A model generated the notes under the pieces. That model was given only the letters and a program-made list of their open reading frames with translations, was not told the origin of the DNA and did no database searches. From assembly GCA_947497905.1 (NCBI GenBank), contig CANMIH010000002.1:248001-312000 (forward strand): a DNA stretch of 64,000 nt, written 5' to 3'. The DNA is from an uncultured Pelagimonas sp. Lineage in GTDB: Bacteria; Pseudomonadota; Alphaproteobacteria; Rhodobacterales; Rhodobacteraceae. Positions within the stretch are counted from its first letter, which is position 1, and the number at the start of each line of letters is the position of its first letter. Shown here piece by piece: positions 29,839 through 37,081 of the stretch. The translations under genes were made by a program, and so were the position numbers.

Positions 29839-30167
29839 TCTATTGTAAATCCTGATATTTTGGCGCCCTCGATGAGCAACTCGAGCCGTTGATCATCGCT
29901 AAAACTCATTGCGCGCATTCCAAAAGCACCCTGACATCAATCACTTCCCTCCAGGAACAAAATAAAATTCAGACGCCGTCGAGGCGCGTCATTCGTTCGG
30001 AGGAGAGCTCTAGCCTTGATGGCGAGCGTCCTTATCGCTCCTGGCAATTCCATATTGCAGAACAAAAAGAGAACATCAAGCATTCACGTTCTGGTAGGCT
30101 GGAAATCGCACGAGATGAAGCCGGTAGCGGAGTAAGGGGCTGTGCTTGACGGGTAAGCGGCGATTGC
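29839..30167. other. Gene-poor interval within the switch region
   Basis: No convincing gene lies between the repressor and the leftward early promoter. A leftward transcript from the promoter at 30168-30196 would pass through here and then run antisense to the repressor gene, as in some divergent switches. An 86-residue rightward frame (29889-30149) and an antisense frame (29664-29918) lack ribosome sites and domain signals. Confidence 0.5.
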
Positions 30168-30196
30168 ATCATGTGATTTGCCATAAAATATGTCAA
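30168..30196 (-). promoter_or_regulatory. Leftward early promoter overlapped by operator O3
   Basis: On the minus strand TTGACA (30191-30196) and CATGAT (30168-30173) are separated by 17 bp. Operator O3, TGCCATAAAATATGTCA (30179-30195), covers the spacer and -35 box and is degenerate in one half. It would drive transcription toward the repressor and the leftward early genes. Confidence 0.55.
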
Positions 30197-30203
30197 TCCA
30201 CAG

Positions 30204-30232
30204 TTGACATGCCATGTTTTATGGCATTACCT
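30204..30232 (+). promoter_or_regulatory. Rightward early promoter with operator O4 in the spacer
   Basis: A perfect TTGACA (30204-30209) and TTACCT (30227-30232) are separated by exactly the 17-bp dyad TGCCATGTTTTATGGCA (30210-30226). Repressor binding would fill the spacer, as at lambda early promoters. It should drive the operon from 30301 rightward. Confidence 0.75.
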
Positions 30233-30300
30233 TGGCGGCGAAACTAACGCCAGCCTCTTAATTTAAAGAGCTGGCTAGTAGGAAGTAGGAGCCAAGCCAA

Positions 30301-30486
30301 ATGCGGATCTCGGAACAGTCCGACCTAACGGGATGCAAGTCCTCACCTACCTTATGCCTCGAGGCGCTTCCTCTGGCGGTTCCCCCGTCGAACTGGAAAG
30401 CAACTGAAACCGAACTGGCCGAAAAGGCCGCTCGCAACCGCCTGTGTGTCAAGCTGGGCGCTCTCGCCCGCAAGAGCATCAACTAA
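30301..30486 (+). CDS. Small protein at the head of the rightward early operon
   Basis: A 61-residue protein with a good ribosome site (TAGGAG, 8 nt upstream), about 60 nt after the predicted start of transcription. The second half (ETELAEKAARNRLCVKLGALARKSI) is helical and basic. A decayed copy of the dispersed repeat lies inside the gene. No family was recognised; a first gene after the early promoter could be an antirepressor or antiterminator. Confidence 0.5.
   Translation: MRISEQSDLTGCKSSPTLCLEALPLAVPPSNWKATETELAEKAARNRLCVKLGALARKSIN
30368..30386 (-). repeat. Decayed copy 9 of the dispersed repeat
   Basis: The minus strand reads GGGGGAACCGCCAGAGGAA: the repeat with one base lost from the central CCC and one G added. 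It runs against the direction of the gene that contains it, unlike the eight good copies, so it may be a relic or a chance match. Confidence 0.45.
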
Positions 30487-30596
30487 CCCCAACCGTTCCC
30501 CAACCTCGCCCAGCGCGAGGCACCTTGACCTGCCGGCGCCTGCGCCGCGTCGGCGGGCTCTTTTCTTGCGACCTGCCGCCAACCGAAAGGATCACC

Positions 30597-31529
30597 ATGT
30601 CGAAAAAAATTTGCATCTATCACGCCAACTGCGCCGATGGCTTCACCGCCGCCTGGGCGGCTAGAACCCACCTCGGCGAAACAGCGCAGTACATCCCCGC
30701 CAGCTATGGCGATACCCCGCCAGACGTTACGGGCGCGGATGTGACGATCGTTGATTTCAGCTATAAGCGCCCGGTCCTCGAGGAAATGGCAGAGGCGGCG
30801 CAATCCATTCTCATCCTCGACCATCACGAGTCTGCCGAACGTGAACTATTTGGCCTGCCTCTTGCGGCACCAACTGTTGATCAGCACGAGCTTGCCCCGC
30901 GTATCTCCGCGATCTTTGACATGAGCCGCTCGGGAGCCCAATTGGCTTGGGATTTCTTCCGGCCGGGCTTTGGCCCCAAGCGTCCCGCGCTCATTGACTA
31001 TGTGGCCGATCGAGATCTCTGGCGCTTTGATCTCCCAATGAGCCGGGAAATCAATGAAGCGATTGGGGTCCTCGATTTTGACTTTGACACCTGGTCCGAC
31101 CTTTCCGTCTATATGCAGGTTCAGAGCCATTTGTCCTCACTGGCCCGCTCAGGTGCGGACCTCATGAAGCGCACTAGCCGCGATGTCACTCAGATCATCA
31201 ACCTTACCGCGCGCGACATGAGGATCGGAGGCCACGTTGTGAAGGTTGCCAATTGCCCGAAGCGATTGGCGTCTGATGTTGCGGGCGAGCTGTCTCACGC
31301 TGGGGCTTTTGGCGCTTGCTATTACGACGGGCCAAGCGGGCGCGTGTTCTCCCTGCGGCAACGATCCGATGGGATCGCGGTAAATGCAATTGCAGAGCTT
31401 TACGGGGGCGGGGGCCACCCCAAGGCCGCGGGCTTCACTATGCCGATCGGCTGGGAAGGCGATAACTCCCTCTCATCGATCAAGATCCCCCATCGCGGCG
31501 AGATCGCCTTGGCCGAAAAAATCCTCTGA
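30597..31529 (+). CDS. DHH-family phosphoesterase
   Basis: A 310-residue protein starting at the ATG at 30597 (MSKKICIYHANCADGF). It shows the DHH family metal motifs: HANCADGF near the N-terminus, TIVDFSY, LILDHHES (the DHH signature), and a DHHA1-like C-terminal GGGGHPKAAGF. Such enzymes hydrolyse oligonucleotides, nanoRNA or cyclic dinucleotides. In a phage it might degrade a host second messenger used in defence or recycle nucleotides; the substrate cannot be told from sequence. Confidence 0.82.
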   Translation: MSKKICIYHANCADGFTAAWAARTHLGETAQYIPASYGDTPPDVTGADVTIVDFSYKRPVLEEMAEAAQSILILDHHESAERELFGLPLAAPTVDQHELAPRISAIFDMSRSGAQLAWDFFRPGFGPKRPALIDYVADRDLWRFDLPMSREINEAIGVLDFDFDTWSDLSVYMQVQSHLSSLARSGADLMKRTSRDVTQIINLTARDMRIGGHVVKVANCPKRLASDVAGELSHAGAFGACYYDGPSGRVFSLRQRSDGIAVNAIAELYGGGGHPKAAGFTMPIGWEGDNSLSSIKIPHRGEIALAEKIL

Positions 31530-31595
31530 ACCGAACACCTTTCTTGGATTGCCGCCCAGCGCGGGCGGCAACGCTGGAAAGTTGGAGATTTTAAC

Positions 31596-32384
31596 ATGTT
31601 TGATTTTGCATCCGAAGAATACGGAGTTTACCCCTACAACCTTGAGCGCCGCCGCGCGCTTTGGGCCTTTGCTGACCACAAGATGACTATCGAACATGAC
31701 GATGGGGTTTTCCGCAGTCTTGTTTTCGCGCGCCCCGGCACCTCGATTTACAAGTTTCGGATCTGCACTTGGCCTGGGCATCTGGCTATCACGGGCGATC
31801 TGAACAGCTATGTCTTTAGCCGACTCTACGACATGTTTGAGTTTTTTAGCCACGACAACGATCCAGCCAGTATGCGGCTCGAGATCAACGCCGATTATTG
31901 GGCCGAAAAACTAGATGCAGCGGCAACACGAAGCGACTTGAGGGGAAAGGCGATCGATGTCCGCCACATCAAGCGGGAGGTCGTTCAAGCATTTCGTGAG
32001 TTACCAGATAGCCTTTTTGCCTCAAAGCTCGAGCTCGGCGGCGCAGAACAGATGACGCCCGAGGGGAACCGTCGAACAGAACGCTTAGACGCTTTTCGGG
32101 ATCTGCGCCTCGAGTTTCTCGACAACTTGCACGAGGATGATGACGAGGTTTCTGTCCGCTCTGCGCTGCAAAATTTAAGCGTCTCGTCGCTCTATACGCG
32201 CGAATACCAAGACCAAACCCTCATTTATGATCCCTGGGACATGCACGTCGCATCCAGCCACTACAACTTTGGATACCTTCTAAGCTGCTATGCCATCGTA
32301 TGGGGCATAAAGCGCTATTACCAAGCCAAAGAAGGCCGCGACACCGAAACCCAGATGCAGCGCATCTTGCGGGGTGAACTATGA
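31596..32384 (+). CDS. Hypothetical phage protein upstream of the cytosine methyltransferase
   Basis: A 262-residue protein with aromatic-rich segments (YKFRICTWPGHLAITGDLNSYVFSRLYDMFEFF) and a C-terminal helical part (YNFGYLLSCYAIVWGIKRYYQAKE). It overlaps the methyltransferase start codon as ATGA, so the two are linked. Proteins of this form occur next to phage early genes, but no function is known to me. Confidence 0.7.
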   Translation: MFDFASEEYGVYPYNLERRRALWAFADHKMTIEHDDGVFRSLVFARPGTSIYKFRICTWPGHLAITGDLNSYVFSRLYDMFEFFSHDNDPASMRLEINADYWAEKLDAAATRSDLRGKAIDVRHIKREVVQAFRELPDSLFASKLELGGAEQMTPEGNRRTERLDAFRDLRLEFLDNLHEDDDEVSVRSALQNLSVSSLYTREYQDQTLIYDPWDMHVASSHYNFGYLLSCYAIVWGIKRYYQAKEGRDTETQMQRILRGEL

Positions 32385-33940
32385 TTGGCATGACCCTTTG
32401 CTCAGGCATTGGCGCCCCGGAACTCGCCGCCCCATGGGTGGATTGGCGCTTCGCCTCTGAGATTGAGGCATTCCCGCGCGCGGTTCTGCAAGAGCGGTTC
32501 GGCTACAATGTACCCGAGGATCAGAATCAGGGTGAGCCCCTTTTGTGGGGCGACATGACTGAAGTCTCGCCGGATCTCTTGCGGGCCCGTGGCATCCCCC
32601 TGCCTGACCTAATTGTCGCGGGCACGCCCTGTCAGGCCTTCTCAGTTGCGGGCCTTCGCAAAGGCACAGCCGACGCCCGCGGCAATCTCACCCTAAAATT
32701 TGTGGAGATCCTTCATGCAATCGTCGATGCTCGACCTACTGGACAGCTCGCCTCCGTCTGGGAAAACGTCCCCGGCATCCTCTCTGACAAAAACAACGCC
32801 TTTGGGTGTTTCCTGGGCGGAATTGTCGGCGCAGTGGATGCCCTCGTACCAGGAGCAAAGCCAAAGGCCGGAAAATCTAACCAGTTTTGGAAATGGGTCA
32901 AAGCCGGAAAAGTCGCCATCGAAGACGACGACGGAAACCCAACCGACGAATTCGAAACCGTTGAAGCCCACCATCGATGCAGCTGGCCCAGTGAGGGTAT
33001 GGTGTCGGGGCCAAGGGCACGGGCTGCATGGGGCGTTCTTGACGCGCAGTGGTTCGGAGTGGCGCAGCGGCGCCGCCGCTTGTTCGTTGTCATCGATTTT
33101 GGAAACTGCATCGATCCCGCAGCGGTTCTACTTGAGCCCGACAGCCTGCGCGGGAATACTCCGCCGCGCCGAGAAACGGGGCAAGACATTGCCGCCAGCC
33201 TTACAGCAAGCACTGGCGGCTGTAGCGGAAAAGATGCCCCAGAAGGCAGAGTGATATCAGCCCGGATGACCGCTATCGGTGAGTACACCGACGATGATAC
33301 TGCCAGCGCATTAAAGGCGAGAGACTACAAGGATGCTACCGACCTCGTAGCTCACGCCCTGCGCGGTGAAGGCTTTGATGCGTCAGAAGACGGAACCGGT
33401 CGTGGAACACCAATCGTCCCGGTTGCAGGTGCCATTTGCCGCGACAGCTTTGCAGGCGGGCCCAGTGGTCGCCCCGAGGGGGCAGCGGCGGGCCATTTTG
33501 TTCCTGTGGCGTTTTCTTCAAAGGACTATGGCGCGGATGCAATGAGCGATCTTTGCCCGACAATCCGCGCCGGTGGTCATGATGGTTCGCATGCAAATGC
33601 CGGGGTTCCACCTGCTGTTGCATTTGATTTGCGCGGACGTGAGGGCGGCGCCATGCCGGAAGGCCCTCACGATACTGCGAATATTCGTGCGGCCTCTGGA
33701 GGCTCGTCCCGATCCTATATCGTGCAATCGTGGGCGGTTCGTCGCCTGACGCCGACCGAATGCAACCGTCTGCAAGGCATGCCCGACGATCACACCCGGA
33801 TCGAGTGGCGCGGGAGGCCCGCCAACGAGTGCCCCGATGGGCCCCAATACAAAGGCATCGGCAATAGCATGGCCGTGCCCGTCATGCGCTGGATCCTCGA
33901 TCGCGTGAAGGTCTCAATCGAGGAAAGGAAAGCCGCATGA
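32381..33940 (+). CDS. C5-cytosine DNA methyltransferase
   Basis: This 519-residue protein has the C5 methyltransferase motifs: MTLCSGIGAPELA (motif I), AGTPCQAFSVAGLRKG (motif IV with catalytic Cys), ASVWENVPGIL (motif VI, ENV), VAQRRRRLFVV (motif VIII) and YKGIGNSMAVPVM near the end (motif X). A long variable region (about 245-440) should hold target recognition. No cognate endonuclease gene is adjacent, so it is a solitary phage methylase likely protecting against host restriction. Confidence 0.92.
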   Translation: MIGMTLCSGIGAPELAAPWVDWRFASEIEAFPRAVLQERFGYNVPEDQNQGEPLLWGDMTEVSPDLLRARGIPLPDLIVAGTPCQAFSVAGLRKGTADARGNLTLKFVEILHAIVDARPTGQLASVWENVPGILSDKNNAFGCFLGGIVGAVDALVPGAKPKAGKSNQFWKWVKAGKVAIEDDDGNPTDEFETVEAHHRCSWPSEGMVSGPRARAAWGVLDAQWFGVAQRRRRLFVVIDFGNCIDPAAVLLEPDSLRGNTPPRRETGQDIAASLTASTGGCSGKDAPEGRVISARMTAIGEYTDDDTASALKARDYKDATDLVAHALRGEGFDASEDGTGRGTPIVPVAGAICRDSFAGGPSGRPEGAAAGHFVPVAFSSKDYGADAMSDLCPTIRAGGHDGSHANAGVPPAVAFDLRGREGGAMPEGPHDTANIRAASGGSSRSYIVQSWAVRRLTPTECNRLQGMPDDHTRIEWRGRPANECPDGPQYKGIGNSMAVPVMRWILDRVKVSIEERKAA

Positions 33941-34353
33941 GCGGGATTAGCGCAGCATCGAGGCGCGGAACCATGACCTTGCGTCGAGCTGGCCGGAAAC
34001 ACGTCAAAAACAAACCTAAACCGCAAAAGAAAGCCGTTGAGACAATGACACCAAAAGAGAAACTGGCAGAGCTAGCGAAGGCCGCACTAGAAGCGACTGA
34101 CGGCTTTCTAGCTTCTGCCAACCTGACCCCCGAACAACTGGAATTGCACAATCAAGTCATGATGGCCGGATGCTATGCCGGCGCTGCGTATGATATGTAT
34201 CTCCCTAAAAGCGGCGGCGAATGTCACGCCGTGACACGGGCATTCCTGATTGCCCTGTTCGACACGCTTCACCCTGATCTTGACTATCTGAGGGATGACC
34301 CGGCATCGGGGGCCAAGGAGCGAGAGAAAGCCCAGCGGGGGCGAGCATCATGA
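33937..34353 (+). CDS. Hypothetical phage protein
   Basis: A 138-residue protein with a strongly basic N-terminus (about 1-45, KPKPQKKAVET) and a helical C-terminal part (GGECHAVTRAFLIALFDTLHPDLDYLRDD). It overlaps neighbours by 4 nt on each side, in the same operon as the methyltransferase. A later start at the MTPKEKL methionine is possible. Function unknown. Confidence 0.6.
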   Translation: MSGISAASRRGTMTLRRAGRKHVKNKPKPQKKAVETMTPKEKLAELAKAALEATDGFLASANLTPEQLELHNQVMMAGCYAGAAYDMYLPKSGGECHAVTRAFLIALFDTLHPDLDYLRDDPASGAKEREKAQRGRAS

Positions 34354-34709
34354 GCGCCGATAAACTCCCCTCGATTCCTTTGGCTCGTCAGGCGATCGAT
34401 GCCCATATGTTAAGTGTAGCATATAACGGCCTCGACATCAGAACCGGCGAAACGCACTCTTATTTTCCCTTCTGTGCCTTCATCACTCAGGGGTTGACCA
34501 GAGAGATTGTGCGCGGCGTTCTGCGCGATCTAACAGATAGCGGGCTTTGTGAGTATCGCGCCGGCCTTTTTAGAAATGATGGCGAGGTCGGTGGCGCCGG
34601 TTACGGCATCACTCAGCGCGGGGCGAAACGATATTTCGAGCTGGCTGGTGAGGAGGCGCCGGAGGGTGTCGGCAAGTGGTGGTCCCAGCTCCACGAGGTG
34701 GCGGCATGA
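34350..34709 (+). CDS. Hypothetical phage protein, winged-helix-like
   Basis: This 119-residue protein has the pattern TREIVRGVLRDLTDSGLCEYRAGLF followed by GYGITQRGAKRYFEL, which resembles a winged helix, so a DNA-binding or regulatory role is possible. It is coupled to both neighbours by ATGA overlaps. Confidence 0.58.
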   Translation: MSADKLPSIPLARQAIDAHMLSVAYNGLDIRTGETHSYFPFCAFITQGLTREIVRGVLRDLTDSGLCEYRAGLFRNDGEVGGAGYGITQRGAKRYFELAGEEAPEGVGKWWSQLHEVAA

Positions 34710-35041
34710 ACCTACGCCAATACAAGAAAAAGGCCAAACGGGCGAGAGACCTGCTGATCTCAGAATATGGATTTCGAGAAAGTAGCTTTCACTACATCCG
34801 CCCTCGTGACCGTGATGAGTATTCTATTTGCGTTTCAGAGCCGATGGATGCGCACCTTCTCGATTTCGGGCACTCGATTTACCCACTGCGTGGAACTCCT
34901 TTTCACCTGCCTGAGCCAGTGGATTATTACGGTGAAGCCAACGATCCAAGGTGCTGCATTGACATGCTTTACCATGTGATTTTTTGGGAAGCTTGCGGCA
35001 ACAGCATTGGACGCCGGTCAGCTAGGGAGGATGCGGCATGA
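34706..35041 (+). CDS. Hypothetical phage protein
   Basis: A 111-residue protein from the ATG at 34706, which overlaps the upstream stop codon. It starts with a basic helix (NLRQYKKKAKRARDLLISEYGFRESSFHY) and contains PFHLPEPVDYYGEANDPRCCIDMLYHVIFWEACGNSIG. No known domain. Member of the rightward early operon. Confidence 0.6.
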   Translation: MNLRQYKKKAKRARDLLISEYGFRESSFHYIRPRDRDEYSICVSEPMDAHLLDFGHSIYPLRGTPFHLPEPVDYYGEANDPRCCIDMLYHVIFWEACGNSIGRRSAREDAA

Positions 35042-35352
35042 GCTGGTTTCTCACACGCGCCCATATGGGCATGACCAAGCCGCAACTTAATGAGATCTGG
35101 GGGCGGATCCCGGGCAAGTCGCCCCTAACCGGGCAGGCTTACAAATCCACGACTAAGGCGCAATTTGTCGAGGAGATCGAGGAGCTGAGGCGCGATCAAT
35201 TGAACCGCTCGCACCAAGAGGCGCAAAGCCGGCCCAAAGCTCAGAGCTCACTTTGCGAGATCACCGCCAAGGAGGCAAACGAGTGGTTGCAGAGCCTGCC
35301 GCCAACACCCCCCGCTTACGATTTGCCCGACGGGACAACCAATGGCTACTAA
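35038..35352 (+). CDS. Hypothetical phage protein
   Basis: A 104-residue protein. The start MSWFLTRAHMGMTKPQLNEIWGRIPGKSP and a charged helix (EEIEELRRDQLNRSHQE) are visible. It overlaps both neighbours by a few bases, which supports it as a gene. No family recognised. Confidence 0.58.
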   Translation: MSWFLTRAHMGMTKPQLNEIWGRIPGKSPLTGQAYKSTTKAQFVEEIEELRRDQLNRSHQEAQSRPKAQSSLCEITAKEANEWLQSLPPTPPAYDLPDGTTNGY

Positions 35353-35557
35353 ATCGCCAATCACCATCGAGCGACTCGAGTCTGCGCTCGCCAAGCTGGA
35401 TCTGATCGAGGACGCCGACATGACCCCGATCAGGATCCGCTTGCAGGGTGAGCTCACAATGCTGTTGGCAAAAGAAGATCGCGCAAGTCGGCGAGCGGCA
35501 ATCCCGAGCCGTACCGTTGCCGACCGCCCAAGCTATGCCCCATTAGGTCTCGCCTAA
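35342..35557 (+). CDS. Small hypothetical protein convergent with the integrase
   Basis: A 71-residue protein with a helical N-terminal half (SPITIERLESALAKLDLIED) and a basic C-terminus. It overlaps the 3' end of the integrase gene by about 100 nt on the opposite strand, so the two genes may interfere with each other in expression. No signs of an excisionase-type winged helix, though position makes that worth testing. Confidence 0.5.
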   Translation: MATKSPITIERLESALAKLDLIEDADMTPIRIRLQGELTMLLAKEDRASRRAAIPSRTVADRPSYAPLGLA

Positions 35558-36743
35558 CTCGCTCGTCCACCTGGGCGGCGAGTAGGCGATCCTCAAACGA
35601 ATGGCGCAGCGAATAGAGCACATGATCCTTGCTCTCAGTCAGCCCATTATTTCGAATATACTTGTTTGCGATCGCGGATAGGCCGGGATTGTCCCAGTAT
35701 CGCGGAAACCCGTTAGGGTGTCGCCGCGCTGCATCCAAAGAAACCCCCACAAGAGGAATGATCCGCTCAGACGTGGCGTTCTTAATCTGCCGACCGATCG
35801 GCTCAATTGAGATATAGGGCACCTTGGCGTCGATGTGGATTGTCTCAGGTTTTAGGCCGGCGATCTCGGAGGGGCGCGCGCCGGTGTTAATAAGCATCAA
35901 AATGATATCTCGCGCCTCCTCATTCAGTCGACAATCTGCACCAATTAAATGTGGTATGAATGTCTCGCGCAGGAACTTGTCAGAGAATGGTGGGCGGACC
36001 TTGTTGCGCCAGGTTGCTCCTCGTATCGCGAAGCCAGAAACGGGCGGCTCAAAACCAAGTCGCATCTTCTTGCAGACAAGACGTAAAACCGTGGCCAAGT
36101 GAGTGAAGTCTTTGTTTGCAGTGCTTGCGCCAACCGCCCCGCAATCGATTCTATCAAGCCACCAGTCCTGAAAGTCCTGCATATCTTCCGGGCGAATATC
36201 GGCGACATCGATGTCGCCAACCACATTCACAAAGTTTTTGATCGCCTTTTTCTTTGGGTTCTCCCATCTGCGGATCTGATCATCGGATTTGCCAACCTTG
36301 CTTGAGGCCGCAAATTCCCAAAATTTTTCTAGGGCTCGTGACACGGTTAAACGCGGAGGCTCCACCGCTCCCAGGAGGGCGCTTGCGACATCCTCATCAA
36401 CACCGCGGGCGGTGACGGGAATCGCTTCAATTCTATCGATGAGGTCGGGCAAGCGAGCCTCATCGGCGAGCTCTTTCATCTGACGATATCGAAAGCCGCG
36501 CGTCTGGGCGATTTTGCGCGCGGCCTCGAAACGCTTGTCTCCATCATCGGAGCGCCCATCTAGCTTGTCTTGCCAGCCCTGTTCCAGCTCATGCCAGAGA
36601 GCGGCGGCTTTCTTTTCGGCCTCATCAAGGCTGTCGGTCTTTAGTGAGAGCTCCACGAATTTCGAATCGTGAACACTCGAAAACTGAACGGGAACGCGCC
36701 GCTTTAAATAGTACGTTCCCTTTTTTCCACGTGGTCTAAGCAT
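35454..36743 (-). CDS. int: Tyrosine-family integrase
   Basis: This 429-residue integrase is of the alphaproteobacterial phage type. An N-terminal arm-binding part (YYLKRRVPVQFSSVHDSKFVELSLKT) is followed by a core-binding domain (about 115-220) and a catalytic domain with NTGARPSEIAGL (first Arg), YSLRHSFEDRL (second Arg; the usual His two residues before is Tyr), LMGHSLGG and RYG (Tyr nucleophile). It lies beside the tRNA-Ser gene it uses as attachment site. Confidence 0.93.
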   Translation of the reverse strand: MLRPRGKKGTYYLKRRVPVQFSSVHDSKFVELSLKTDSLDEAEKKAAALWHELEQGWQDKLDGRSDDGDKRFEAARKIAQTRGFRYRQMKELADEARLPDLIDRIEAIPVTARGVDEDVASALLGAVEPPRLTVSRALEKFWEFAASSKVGKSDDQIRRWENPKKKAIKNFVNVVGDIDVADIRPEDMQDFQDWWLDRIDCGAVGASTANKDFTHLATVLRLVCKKMRLGFEPPVSGFAIRGATWRNKVRPPFSDKFLRETFIPHLIGADCRLNEEARDIILMLINTGARPSEIAGLKPETIHIDAKVPYISIEPIGRQIKNATSERIIPLVGVSLDAARRHPNGFPRYWDNPGLSAIANKYIRNNGLTESKDHVLYSLRHSFEDRLLAAQVDERVRRDLMGHSLGGRQRYGSGLPLADLRDLLLPTAL

Positions 36744-36782
36744 GCCGCATATTCACCCTTACAGGGAAAAGCTCAAGGGCTT

Positions 36783-36816
36783 TGTGTGGCAAGATGTGTG
36801 GCAAAATGTGTGGCAA
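36783..36816. repeat. Three 12-bp tandem repeats near the attachment site
   Basis: TGTGTGGCAA occurs at 36783, 36795 and 36807, in exact 12-bp steps, between the integrase start and the tRNA gene. They may be arm-type integrase binding sites or integrase-promoter operators. The 12-bp spacing places all three on nearly the same face of the helix. Confidence 0.65.
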
Positions 36817-36906
36817 AAATCAATAAATCAAATCCCTATGGGGTGGGTTTGATTGGTTAGGCCCTTTATTTAAAGGGGTTTATGCTGATTTGAAAGTTGG
36901 GGTTTC

Positions 36907-36996
36907 TGGCGGAGCGGAAGGGATTCGAACCCTCGAGACGGTCTCCCGCCTACACACTTTCCAGGCGTGCGCCTTCGACCACTCGGCCACCGCTCC
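36907..36996 (-). tRNA. tRNA-Ser (anticodon GGA)
   Basis: The minus strand reads from GGAGCGGTGGCCGAG through anticodon loop CTGGAAA, a long variable arm (CGGGAGACCG), the T loop GGTTCGAATCC, to CCGCTCCG and encoded CCA at 36907-36909. Long variable arm and anticodon GGA identify a serine tRNA. The 3' half is the apparent phage attachment site. Confidence 0.96.
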
Positions 36997-37081
36997 GCTG
37001 ACCCGTTTAGCGGAAAGAGCAGGGGGGCTGCAAGTCGAAACCCGCAGCCCCCCACAACTTAGTTGCAAAGATTGTCTGACC

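Larger units (their letters stand above)
1..36910. mobile_element. Prophage (lambda-type head, P2-type contractile tail), integrase-proximal part
   Basis: A continuous block of phage genes runs from the left edge to the 3' end of a tRNA-Ser gene: integrase next to the tRNA, a divergent repressor switch, replication, lysis, packaging, head, tail and morons. Tail genes follow the P2 order V-W-J-I-H-G-FI-FII-E-T-U-X-D, while terminase, portal and protease/capsid are of the lambda/HK97 kind. Structural modules look intact, so the element may be inducible. No second copy of the tRNA 3' end is visible in the first 1.6 kb, so the distal attachment site should lie left of this window. Confidence 0.93.

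Noticed and set aside
29664-29918. Leftward 84-residue frame antisense to the XRE repressor
   Set aside because: No ribosome site, and its second half mirrors the repressor codons. A leftward transcript may cross here, but a protein is not supported.
32381-33940. Complete restriction-modification system around the cytosine methyltransferase
   Set aside because: The neighbouring genes show no endonuclease motifs; a solitary phage methylase is the simpler reading.
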